From Begonia masoniana (Eukaryota > Streptophyta > Magnoliopsida > Cucurbitales > Begoniaceae): a DNA stretch of 64,000 nucleotides. The first letter of the stretch is position 1. Every line of letters begins with the position of its first letter. Shown here in pieces: positions 35,057-48,130 of this stretch. The stretch is taken from NCBI GenBank assembly GCA_022432975.1, contig CM039516.1, forward strand, positions 28,970,051 to 29,034,050. Reading direction: 5' to 3'. Both the position numbers and the translations under genes were made by a program. Under the pieces are notes generated by a model. That model worked only from the letters and a program-made list of their open reading frames with translations, was not told where the DNA came from and ran no database searches.

Positions 35057-38000
35057 AGAACCTAAGTTATCCATTCACCTTCAAGGTTTAACTTGAAGTG
35101 ATGAGAACGACGTGTACTGAGGACCCAATAACCTTCATGGACGCGTAATTAACCCTTATAAATGCATTTGATGAAGTATAAGAAAAATCACTTCAATCGA
35201 TTTGGCCAAAAGAACTGAACGTATCAAGCTATGAGGTTGACTGTTACATGACTTGTGGTTAGAACATAAGTTATCCATTTCACCTTCAAGGTTAACTTGA
35301 AGTTATGAGAACGACGTGTACTGAGGACCCAATAAACTTCCTTGACGCGTAATTAAACCTTAGTAATGCGTTTGTTGAAGTATAAGAAAGTTTACTTCAA
35401 TCGATTTGTTCCAAAAGAACTGAACGTATCAAGCTAATGAGGTTGACTGTTACATGACTTGTGGTTAGAACATAAGTTATTCATTTCACCTTCAAGGTTT
35501 AACTTGAAGTTATGAGAACAACGTGTACTGAGGACCCAATAACCTTCATGGACGCGTAATTAAGCCTTTGTAATGCGTTTGATGAAGTATAAGAAAGTTC
35601 ACTTCAATCGATTTGTTCCAAAAGAACTGAACGTATCAAGCTAATGAGGTTGACTGTTACATGACTTGTGGTTAGAACATAAGTTATCCATTTTACTTTC
35701 AAGGTTTAACTTGAAGTTATGAGAACGACGTGTACTGAGGACCCAATAACCTTCATGGACGGTAATTAAGCCTTAGTAATGCGTTAGATGAAGTATAAGA
35801 AAGTTCACTTCAATCGATTTGTTCCAAAAGAACTGAACGTATCAAACTAATGAGGTTGACTGTTACATGACTTGTGTTAGAACCTAAGTTATCCATTTCA
35901 CCTTCAATGTTAACTTGAAGTTATGAGAACGATGTGTACTATAGACCCAATAACCTTCATGGACGAGTAATTTAAGCCTTACTAATGCGTTTGATGAAGT
36001 ATAAGAAAGTTCACTTCAATCGATTTGTTCCAAAAGAACTGAACTTATCAAGCTAATGAGGTTGACTGTTACATGACTTGTGGTTAGAACATAAGTTATC
36101 CATTTCACCTTCAAGGTTTAATTGAAGTTATGAGAACGACGTGTACTGAGGACCCAATAAACTTCATTGACGCGTAATTAAGCCTTAGTAATGCGTTTTG
36201 ATGAGGTATAAGAAAGATCACTTCATCGATTTGTTCCAAAAGAACGAACGTATCAAGCTAATGAGGTTGACTGTTACATGACTTTGGTTAGAACATAAGT
36301 TATCCATTCACCTTCAGGTTTAACTTGAAGTTATGAGAACGACGTGTACGGGACCCAATAACCTTCATGGACGCGTAATGTAAGCCTTAATAATGCGTTT
36401 GATAAGTAAGAAAGTGTGCAACTTGTCATCGATTTCGTCAAAGAACTGAACGTATCATCAAATGAGGTTGACTGTTCCATGACATTTTGGTTAGTAACTA
36501 AGGTTATCCATTTCACCTCAGGTTTAACTTGAATTATGAGAACCGACGTGTAACTGAGGACCCATAACCTTCATGTACGCCTTAATTAAGCCTTAGTAAT
36601 GCATTTGATGAAGTTATAGAAGTTCACTTCATCGATTTGTTCCAAAAGAACTGACGTATCAAGCTCTAGGTTGACTGTTACATGACTTGTGTTAGAACTA
36701 AGTTATCCATTTCACCTTCAGGTTTACCTTGAAGTTATGAGAACGACGTGTACTGAGGACCCAATAACCTTCATGGACGCGTAATTAAGCCTTAGTAATG
36801 CGTTTGATGAAGTATAAGAAGTTCACTTCAATCGATTTGTTGCAAAAGAACTGAACGTATCAAGCAAATGAGGTTGACAGTTACATGACTTGTGGTTAGA
36901 ACATAAGTTATCCATTTCACCTTCAAGGTTTAACTTGAAGTTAAGAGAACGACGTGTACTGAGGACCAATAACCTTCATGGACGCGTAATTAAGCCTTTA
37001 GTAATGCGTTTGATGAAGTATAAGAAAGTTCACTTCAATCGATTTGTTCCAAAAGAACTGAACGTATCAAGCTAATGAGGTTGACTGTTACATGACTTGT
37101 GGTTAGAACATAAGTTATCCATTTAACCTTCAAGGTTTAACTTGAAGTTATGAGAACGACGTGTACTGAGGACCCATAACCTTCATGGACGCGTAATTAA
37201 GCCTTAGTAATGCGTTTGTTGAAGTATAAGAAAGTTCACTTCAATCGATTGTTCCAAAAGAACTGAACGTATCAAGCTAATGAGGTTGACTGTTAATGAC
37301 TTGTGGTTAGAACATAAGTTATCCATTTCACCTTCAAGGTTTAACTTGAAGTTATGAGAACTGACGTGTACTGAGGACCCAATAACCTTCATGGACGCGT
37401 AATTAAGCCTTAGTAATGCGTTTGATGAAGTATAAGAAAGTGCACTTCAATCGATTTGTTCCAAAAGAACTGACGTATCAAGCTAATGAGGTTGACTGTT
37501 ACATGACTTGTGGTTAGAACATAAGTTATCCATTTCACCTTTATGGTTTAACTTGAAGTGATGAGAACGACGTGTACTGAGGACCCAATAACCTTCATGG
37601 ACGCGTAATTAAGCCTTAGTAATGCGTTTGATGAAGTATAAGAAAGTTCACTTCAATCGATTGTTCCAAAAGAACTGAACGTATCAAGCTAATGAGGTTG
37701 ACTGTTACATGACTTGTGGTTAGAACATAAGTTATCCATTTCACCTTCAAGGTTTACTTGAAGTTATGAGAACGACGTGTACTGAGGACCCAATAACTTC
37801 ATGGACGCGTAATTAAGCCTTAGTAATGCGTTTGATGAAGTATAAGAAAGTGCACTTCAATCGATTTGTTCCAAAAGAACTGAACGTATCAAGCAAATGA
37901 GGTTGACTGTTCCTGACTTGTGGTTAGAACATAAGTTATCCATTTCACCTTCAAGGTTTAACTTGAAGTTAGGAGAACTGACGTGTACTGAGGACCCAAT

Positions 38001-41000
38001 AACCTTCATGGACGCGTAATTAAGCCTTAGTAATGCGTTTGATGAAGTATAAGAAAGTGCACTTCAATCGATTTTTTCCAAAAGAACTGAACATATCAAG
38101 CAAATGAGGTTGACTGTTACATGACTTGTGGTTAGAACATAAGTTATCCATTTCACCTTCAAGGTTTAACTTGAAGTTATGAGAACGACGTGTACTGAGG
38201 ACCCAATAACCTTCATGGACGCGTAATTATGCCTTAGTAATGCTTTTGATGAAGTATAAGAAAGCTCACTTCAATCGATTTGTTCCAAAAGAACTGAATG
38301 TATCAAACTAATGAGGTTGACTGTTACATGACTTGTGGTTAGAACATAAGTTATCCATTTCACCTTCAAGGTTAACTTGAAGTTAGAGAATGACGTGTAC
38401 TGAGGACCCAATAACCTTCATGGACGACGTAATTAAGCCTTAGTAATGCGTTTGATGAAGTATAAGAAAGTTCACTTCAATCGATTAGTTCCAAAAAGAA
38501 CTGAACGTATCAAGCTAATGAGGTTGACTGTTACATGACTTGTGGTTAGAAACTAAGTTATCCATTTCACCTTCAAGGTTAACTGAGTTATGAGAACGAC
38601 GTGTACTGAGGACCCGAATAACCTTCATGGATGCAGTATTATGCCTTAGTAATGCGTTTGATGAAGTATAAGAAAGTTCACTTCAATCGATTTGTTGCAA
38701 AAGAACTGAACGAATCAAGCAATGAGGTTGACTGTTACATTGACTTGTGGTTAAACATAAGTTATCCATTTCACCTTCAAGGTTACTTGAAGTTAGGAGA
38801 ATGACGTGGTACTGAGGACCCATACCGTCCATGGACACGTAATTAAGCCTTAATAATGCGTTTGATGAAGTATAAGAAAGTGCACTTCAATCGATTTATT
38901 CCAAAAGAACTGAACGTATCAAGCAAATGAGGTTGACTGTTACATGACTTGTGGTTAGAACATAAGTTATCCATTTCACCTTCAAGGTTTAACTTGAAAG
39001 TTATGAGAACGAACGGTACTGAGGACCGAATAACACTTCATGGATCGCATAATTAAGCCTTAGTAATGCGTTTATGAAGTATAAGAAAGTTCACTTCAAT
39101 CAATTTGTTCCAAAAGAACTGAACGTATCAAGCATAATGAGGTTGACTGTTACTTGACTTGTGGTTAGAACCTAAGTTATCCATTTCACCTTCAAGGTTT
39201 AACTTGAAGTTAGGAGAACGACGTGTACTGAGGACCCAATAACCTTCATGGACGCGTAATTAAGCCATTAATAATGCGTTTGATGAAGTATAAGGAACGT
39301 GCACTTCAATCGATTTATTCCAAAAAGAACTGAACGTATCAAGCAAATGAGGTTGACTGTTACATGACTTGTGGTTAGGAACATAAGTTATCCATTTCAC
39401 CTTCAAGGTTTAACTTGAAGTTATGAGAACGACGTGTACTGAGGACCGAATAACATTCATGGACGCAGTAATTAAGCCTTAGTAATCAGTTAATGAAGTA
39501 TAAGAAGTTCACTCAATCAATTTGTTCCAAAGAACTGAACGTATCAAGCAATGAGGTTGACTGTTACTGACTTGTGGTTAGAACATAAGTTATCCATTTC
39601 ACCTTCAAGGTTTACTTGAAGTTGGAGAACGACGTTGTACTGAGGACCCAATAACCTTCATTGACGCGTAATTATGCCATATAAGGCTTTGATGAAGTAT
39701 AAGAAAGTGCACTTCAATCGATTTATTCCAAAAGAAATGAACGTATCAAGCAAATGAGGTTGACTGTTACATGACTTGTGGTTAGAACATAAGTTATCCA
39801 TTTCACCTTCAGGTTTAACTTGAAGTTATGACGAACGACGTGTACTGAGGGACCCAATAACCTTCATGGACGCGTAATTAAGCCTTAGTAATGCGTTGTA
39901 TGAAGTATAAGAAAAGTTCACTTCAATCGATTTGTTCCAAAGAACTGAACGTATCAGCTAATGAGGTTGACTGTTACTGACTTGTGGTTAAAACATAAGT
40001 TATCCATTTCACCTGCAAGGTTTAACTTGAAGGTAGGAAAAGACGTGTACTGAGACCCAATAACCTTCATGGACACGTAATTAAGCCTAATAATGCGTTT
40101 GATGAAGTATAAGAAAGTGCACTTCATCGATTTATTCCAAAAGAACTGAACGTATCAGCAAATGAGGTTGACTGTTACATGACTTGTGGTTAGAACATAA
40201 GTTAGCCATTTCACCTTCAAGGGTTTAACTTGAAGTATGAGAACGACGTGTACTGAGGACCCAATAACATTCATGGACGCATAATTAAGCTTAGTAATGC
40301 ATTTATGAAGTATAAGAAAGTTCACTTCAATCATTTGTTCCAAACGAACTGAACGTATCAGCAAATGAGGTTGACTGTGACATTGACTTGTGGTTAGAAC
40401 CTAAGTTATCCATTTCACCTTCAAGGTTTAACTTGAAGTTAGGAGAACGCGTGTACTGAGGACCCATAAACCTTCATGGACGCGTAATTAAGCATAATAA
40501 TGCGTTTGATGAAGTATAAGAAGTGCACTTCAATCGATTTATTCCAAAAGAACTGAACGTATCAAGCAATGAGGTTGACTGTTACATGACTTGTGGTTAG
40601 AACATAAGTTATCCATTTCACCTTCAAGTTGACTTGAAGTTATGAGAACGACGTGTACTGAGGACCCAATAACCTTCATGGACGCGTAATTAAGCCTTAG
40701 CTAATGCATTTGGATGAAGTATAAGAAAGTTCACTTCAAATCGATTTGTTCCAAAAGAACTGAACGTATCAAGCTAATGAGGTTGACTGTTACATGACTT
40801 GTGGTTAGAACATAAGTTAATCCATTTCACCTTCAAGGTTTAACTTGAAGTTATGAGAACATGACGTGTACTGAGGACCAATAAACTTCATTGACGCGTA
40901 ATTAAGCCTTAATAATGCGTTGCTGAAGTATAAGAAAGTGCACTTCAATCGATTTATCCAAAAGAACTGAACGTATCAAGCAAATGAGGTTGACCTGTTA

Positions 41001-44000
41001 CATGACCTGTGGTTAGAACATAAGTTATCCATTTCACCTTCAAGTGTTAACTTGAAGTTATGAGAACGACGTGTACTGAGGACCCAATAACTTCATGGAC
41101 GAGTAATTAAGCCTTAGTAATGCGTTTGATGAGTATAAGAAAGTTCACTTCATCGATTTGTTTCAAAAGAACTGAACGTATCAGCTAATGAGGTTGACTG
41201 TTACATTGACTTGTGGTTAGAACATAAGTTATCCATTTCACCTTCAAGGTTTAATTGAATTATGAGAACGACGTGTACTGAGGACCCAATAACCTTCATG
41301 TGACGCGTTAATTAAGCCTTACTATGCGTTTGATGAAGTATAAGAAGTGCACTCAATCGATGATTTCAAAAGACTGAACGTATCAAGCAAATGAGGTTGA
41401 CTGTTACATGACTGTGGTTTATAACATAAGTTATCCATTTTCACCTGCAAGGTTTAACTTGAAGTTATGAGACGACGTGTACTGAGGACCCAATAACCTT
41501 CATTGACGCGTAATTAAGCCTTAATAATGCGTTGATTGAAGGTATAGAAAGTGCACTTCAACGATTTATTCCAAAAGAACTGAACGTATCAAGGCAAATG
41601 AGGTTGACTGTTACATGACTTGTGGTTAGAACATAAGTTATCCATTTCACCTCAAGGTTTAACTTGAGTTATGAGAACGACGTGTACTGAGGACCCAATA
41701 CCTTCATGACGCGTAATTAAGCCTTAGTAATGCGTTGATGAAGTATAAGAAAGTTCACTTCAATCGATTTGTTCCAAAAGAACTGAACGTATCAAGCTAA
41801 TTGAGGTTGACTGTTACATGACTTGTGGTTAGAACATAAGTTATCCATTTCACCTTCAAGGTTTAACTTGAAGTTAGGAGAACGACGTGTACTGAGGACC
41901 CAATAAACCTTCATGGACGCGTAATTAAGCCTTAGTAATGCGTTTGATGAAGTATAAGAAGTTCACTTCAATCGATTTGTTCCAAAAGAACTGAACGTAT
42001 CAAGCTAATGAGGTTGACTGTTACATGACTTGTGGTTAGAAACATAAGTTATCCATTTCACCTTCAAGGTTTAACTTGAAGTTATGAGAACGACGTGTAC
42101 TGAGGACCCAATAACCTTCATGGACGCGTAATTAAGCCTTAGTAATGCAGTTTGATGAAGTATAAGAAAGTTCACTTCAATCGATTTGTTCCAAAAGAAC
42201 TGAACGTATCAAGCTAATGAGGTTGACTGTTACATGACTTGTGGTTAGAACATAAGTTATCCATTTCACCTTCAAGGTTAACTTGAAGTTATGAGAACGA
42301 CGTGTACTGAGGACCCAATACCTTCATGGACGCGTAATTAAGCCTTAGTAATGCGTTGATGAAGTATAAGAAAGTTCACTTCAATCGATTGTTCCAAAGA
42401 ACTGAACGTATCAGCTAATGAGGTTGACTGTTACATGACTTGTGGTTGAAACATAAGTTATCCATTTCACCTTCAAGGTTTAACTTGAAGTTATGAGAAC
42501 GACGTGTACTGAGGACCCAATAACCTTCATGGACGCGTAATTAAGCCTTAGTAATGCGTTTGATGAAGTATAAGAAAGTTCACTTCAATCGATTTGTTCC
42601 AAAAGAACTGAACGTATCAAGCTAATGAGGTTGACTGTTACATGACTTGTGGTTAGAACATAAGTTATCCATTTCACCTTCAAGGTTTAACTTGAAGTTA
42701 TGAGAACGACGTGTACTGAGGACCCAATAACCTTCATTGACGCGTAATTAAGCCTTAGTAATGCTTTTGATTGAAGTATAAGAAGTTCACTTCAATCGAT
42801 TTGTTCCAAAAGACTGAACGTATCAAGCTAATGAGGTTGACTGTTACATGACTTGTGGTTAGAAACATAAGTTATCCATTTCACCTTCAAGGTTTAACTT
42901 GAAGTTATGAGAACGACGTGTACTGGGACCCAATAACCTTCATGGACGAGTAATTAAGCCTTAGTAATGCGTTTGAATGAAGTATAAGAAAGTTCACTTC
43001 ATCGATTTGTTCCAAAAGAACTGAACGTATCAAGCTAATGAGGTTGACTGTTACATGACTTGTGGTTAGAACATCAGTTATCCATTTCACCTTCAAGGAT
43101 TAACTTTAATTTTGAGAACGACGTGTACTGAGGACCGAATAAACTTCATTGACGCGTAATTATGCCTTAGTAATGCGTTTGTTGAAGTATAAGAAAGTTC
43201 ACTTCATCGATTTGTTCAAAGAACTGAACGTATCAGCTAATGAGGTTGACTGTTACATGACTTGTGGTTAAAACATAAGTTATTCCATTTCACCTGCAAG
43301 GTTTAACTTGAAGTTATGAGAACGACGTGTACTGAAGGACCCAATAAACTTCATTGACGCGTAATTATGCCTTAGTAATGCGTTTGTTGAAGTATAAGAA
43401 AGTTCACTTCAATCGATTGTTTGCAAAAGAACTGAACGGATCAAGCTAATGAGGGTTGACTGTTACATGACTTGTTGGTTAAAACATAAGTTATCCATTT
43501 CACCTGCAAGGTTTAACTTAAGTTATGAGAAATGACCGGTTACTGAGGACCCAATAACCTTCATGGACACGTAATTAAGCCTTATAATGCGTTTGATGAA
43601 GTATAAGAAGTTGCACTTCAACGATTTATTCCAAAGAACTGAACGTATCAAGCAAATGAGTTGACTGTTACATGACTTGTGGTTAGAACATAGTTATCCA
43701 TTTCACCTTCAAGGTTTAACTTGAAGTTATGAGAACGACGTGTACTGAGGACCGAATAACCTTCATTGACGCATAATTAAGCCTTAGTAATGCGTTGATG
43801 GAAGTATAAGCAACAAGTTCACTCAATCATTTGTTCCAAAGAACTGAACGAATCAACAAATGAGGTTGACTGTTACTAGACTTTGTGGTTAGAACCTAAG
43901 TTATCCATTTCACCTGCAAGGTTTAACTGAAGTTATGAGACGACGTGTACTGAGTACCCAATAACCTTCATGGACGCGTAATTAAGCCTTAGTAATGCAT

Positions 44001-47000
44001 TTGATGAAGTATAAGAAAGTTCACTTCAATCGATTTGTTCCAAAAGAACTGAACGTATCAAGCTAATGAGGTTGACTTTTACATGACTGTGGTTAGAACA
44101 TAAGTTTATTCCATTTTCACTTCAAGGTTAACTTGAATTATGAGAAACGACTTGTACTTAGGACCCAATAAACTCATTGACGCGTAATTATGCCTTGTAA
44201 TGCGTTTGTTGAAGTAAAAAATTTTCACTTCCATCGATTTGTTGCAAAAAACTGAACGTATAAGCTAATGAGTTTGACATGTTACATGACTTGTGTTTAA
44301 AACATAAGTTTCCATTTCACCTGCAAGGTTTAACTTGAAGTTATGAGAATGACGTGTACTGATACCCAATAACCTTCATGGCGCGTATTAAGCCTTAGTA
44401 CTACGCGTTTAATGAAGTTAAGAAAGTTCACTTCAATCAATTAGTTCCCAAAGACTGAACCTGTATCAAGCTAATGGTTGGACTGTTACATACTTGGGGT
44501 AGAACTAAGTTATCGCATTTCACCTCAAGTTTACTGAAGTTATGAGAACGACGTGTCTGAGGACCCATACCCTTCATGGACGGTAATTAAGGCCTTAGTA
44601 ATGCATTTGAGGAAGTATAAGAAGTTCACGTCAAGGCGATTTGTTCCAAAAGAACGAACGTATCAAGCTAATGAGGTTCCTGTTACTGACTTGTGGTTAG
44701 ACATAAGTTATCGTTCACATTCAAGTTTCATTGAATTTAATGAGAACGCCGTACTGAGGACCCAATAAACCTTCTGACGAGCGTATTATGCCTTAGGAAT
44801 CGCGTTTGTTGAAGTATAAGAAAGTTCACCTTCAAATCGTTTGGTTCCAAAGACATGAACGTATCAAGCTAATGCGGTTGACTGGTACATGAACTTTGGT
44901 TAAAAAACTAAGTTATCCATTCACCTGCAAGGTTTAACTTGAAGTTATGAGAACGACGTGTACTAAGGACCCAATAAACTTCATTGACGCGTAATTATGC
45001 CTTAGTAATGCGTTGTTGAAGTATAAGAAAGTTCACTTCAATCGATTTGTTGCAAAGAACTGAACGTATCAAGCTAATGAGGTTGACTGTTACATGACTT
45101 GTGGTTAAAACATAAGTTATCCATTCACCTGCAAGGTTTAACTTGAAGTTATGATAATGACGGTACTGAGGACCAATAACCTTCATGGACGCGTAATTAA
45201 GCCTTAATAATGCGTTTGATGAAGTATAAGAAAGTGCACTTTCAATCGATTTATTCCAAAAGAACTGAACGTATCAAGCAAATGAGGTTGACTGTTACAT
45301 GACTTGTGGTTAGACATAAGTTTATCCATTTCACCTTCAAGGTTTAACTTGAAGTTATGAGAACGACGTGTACTGAGGACGAATAACCTTCATGGACGCA
45401 TAATTAAGCCTTAGTATGCGGTTTGATGAAGTATAAGAAGTTCACTTCAATCAATTTGTTCCAAAAGAACTGAACGTATCAAGCAAATGAGGTTGACTGT
45501 TACTTGACTTGTGGTTAGAACCTAAGTTATCCATTTCACCTTCAAGGTTTAACTTGAATTAGGAGAACGACGTGTACTGAGGACCCAATAACCTTCATGG
45601 ACGCGGTTAAGCCTTATAATGCGTTTGATGAAGTATAAGAAAGTGCACTTTAATCGATTTCTTCCAAAAGAACTGAACGTATCAAGCAAATGAGGTTGAC
45701 TGTTCCATGACTTGTGGTTAGAACATAAGTTATCCATTCACCTTCAAGGTTTAACTTGAAGTTATGAGAACGACGTGTACTGAGGACCCAATAACCTTCA
45801 TGGACGCGTAATTAAGCCTTAATAATGCGTTTGATGAAGTATAAGAAAGTGCACTTCAATCGATTTATTCCAAAGACTGAACGTATCAAGCAAATGAGGT
45901 TTACTGTTACTGACTTGTGGTTAGAAACATAAGTTATCCATTTCACCTTCAGGTTATACTTGAAGTTATGAGAAACGACGTGTACTGAGGACCCATAACC
46001 TTCATGGAGCGTATTAAGCCTTAGTAATGCGTTTGATGAAGTATAAGAAAGTTCACTTCACTCATTTGTTCCAAAAGAATTGACATATCAAAGCTAATGA
46101 GGTGCTGTTACTTGACTTGTGGTTAGAACCTAAGTTTATCCATTTCACCTTCAAGGTTTAAACTGAAGTTAGGAGACGACGTGTACTGAGGACCCAATAA
46201 CCTTCATGGTACGCGTAATTAAGCCTTAATAATGCGTTTGATGAAGTAAGAAAGTGCACTTTCCATCGATTTATTCCAAAAGAATGACCGTATCAAGCAA
46301 TGAGGTTGACTGTTACATGACTTGTGGTTAGAACATAAGTTATCCCTTTCACCTTCAGGTTTAACTTGATTATATGAACGACGTGTACTGAGGACCCAAT
46401 ACCCTTCATGAAAGCGTAACTAAGCCTTAGTAATGCGTTTGATGAAGTATAAGAAAGTTCACTTCAATCCATTTGTTCCAAAAGAATGAACGTATGAAGC
46501 TAATGAGGTTGACTAATAAATGACCTTGTGGGTTAGAACCTAAGTTATCCATTTCACCTTCAAGGTTTAACTTGAAGTGATGAAAACGATGTGTATTGAG
46601 CACCCAATAACCTTCATGGACGCGTTATTAAGCCTTAGTAATGCGTTTGATGAAGTATAAGAAAGTTCACTTCAATCGATTTGTTGCAAAAGAACTGAAC
46701 GTATCAAGCAATGAGGTTGACTGTTAGATGACTTGTGGTTAGAACCTAAGTTATCCCTTTCACCTTCAAGGTTTAACTTAAAGTTATGAGAACGACGTGT
46801 ATTGAGGACCCAATAACCTTCATGGACGCGTAATTAAGCCTTAGTAATACGTTTGATGAAGTATAAGAAGTTCACTTCAATCGATTGTTCCAAAAGAACT
46901 AAACGTATCATGCTAATGAGGTTGACTGTTACATGACTTGTGGTTAGAACCTAAGTTATCCATTTCACCTTCAAGGTTTAACTTAAAATGATGAGAACGA

Positions 47001-47777
47001 CGTGTACTGAGGACCCAATAACCTTCATGGACGCGTAATTAAGCCTTAGTAATGCGTTTGATGAAGTATAAGAAAGTTCACTTCAATCGATTTGTTCAAA
47101 AGAACTGAACGTATCAAGCTAATGAGGTTTACTGTTACAGTGACTTGTGGTTAGAACCTAAGTTATCCTTTCACCTTCAGGTTTAACTTGAAGTTATGAG
47201 AACGACGTGTACTGAGGACCCAATAACCTTCATGGACGCGTAATTAAGCCTTAGTAAATGCGTTTGATGAAGTATAAGAAAGTGCACTTCAATCGATTGT
47301 TTCCAAAAGAACTGAACGTATCAAGCTAATGAGGTTGACTGTTACATGACTTGTGGTTAGTACCTATGTTATCCATTTCAACCTTCAAGGTTTAACTTGA
47401 AGTGATGAGAACGCTGTGTACTGTGACCCAATACCTTCATGGACGCGTAATTAAGCCTTAGTAATGCGTTGATGAAGTATAAGAAAGTTCACTTCAATCG
47501 ATTTATTCCAAAAACATTGAACGTATCAAGCTAATGAGGTGGACTGTGACTTGTGGTTAGAACCTATGTTATCCATTTCACCTTAAGGTTTAACTTGAAG
47601 TTATGAGAACGACGTGTAGCTGAAGACCCAATAACCTTCATGGACGCGTAATTAGCCTTAGTAATGCGTTTGATGACGTATAAGAAAGTAATTTCAATCG
47701 ATTTGTTCCAAAAGAACTGAAGTATCAAGCTAATGAGGTTGACTGTTACATGACTTGTGGTTTAGAACCTATGTTAT
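35057..47777 (+). repeat. 207-bp satellite array, block E (most uniform block)
   Basis: About 62 monomers in the same orientation, mostly 203-208 bp. The dominant variant is AACATAAG plus GAAGTTATGAG. Quality is best from 35 to about 43 kb and falls toward 45-50 kb. From about 46.4 kb the AACCTAAG and GAAGTGATGAG variants reappear, interleaved with the other type. No gene or other element is seen inside it. Confidence 0.97.
38680..41560 (+). repeat. Two-monomer (about 410-bp) higher-order repeat
   Basis: Within block E every second monomer carries GTGCACTTC (usual GTTCACTTC), usually with TTTATTCC (usual TTTGTTCC). Marker starts are about 38880, 39299, 39707, 40117, 40523, 40938 and 41347, giving intervals of 406-419 bp, i.e. 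two monomers. Intervening monomers keep GTTCACTTC and TTTGTTCC. Outside this stretch the marker monomers are irregularly spaced. Confidence 0.75.
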
Positions 47778-47780
47778 TAT

Positions 47781-48130
47781 TGACTGTGATCCAGTTCACA
47801 ATCAAAGCCCAAGAATAAGGATCCAATTGAAGATACGGCTGGACCAATCCGAGTAAAAGCAAGCAGAGGTTTAAATCTAATTGTGAGAGAATTTCTCCTA
47901 GTTTCCTTGAAGAAACTCCGCACTTAACAAGGTTCTCCTTGTGCGTTCAAAATCTGACTTATCAACGAACCGGCATATTTCGTTTTGCGTCCTCCTATTT
48001 CCAAGGTTCGGATTCTGGATAGATTTCGGTCAAGGAATTTTCCTCTTCGAACTTGTCAGATGCCTGGGTTAGAGACGACGCCAATTTTTTGATCGTGGTC
48101 CCCGTCACATCGTTGGCGTGGTTCCCATCA
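47781..48130 (+). mobile_element. Internally deleted solo LTR of the CRM-like family
   Basis: Ends with GGTTCCCATCA at 48130, matching the LTR terminus at 35056. The stretch 47875-48130 follows the LTR from AATTGTGAGAGAATTTCT onward. The first ~95 bp resemble the LTR start region (GATACGGCTGGACCAAT, AAGCAAGCAGAGG), with the middle of the LTR deleted. Flanks are GTTAT (47773-47777) and GTTTA (48131-48135), consistent with a 5-bp target duplication within a monomer. Confidence 0.75.
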
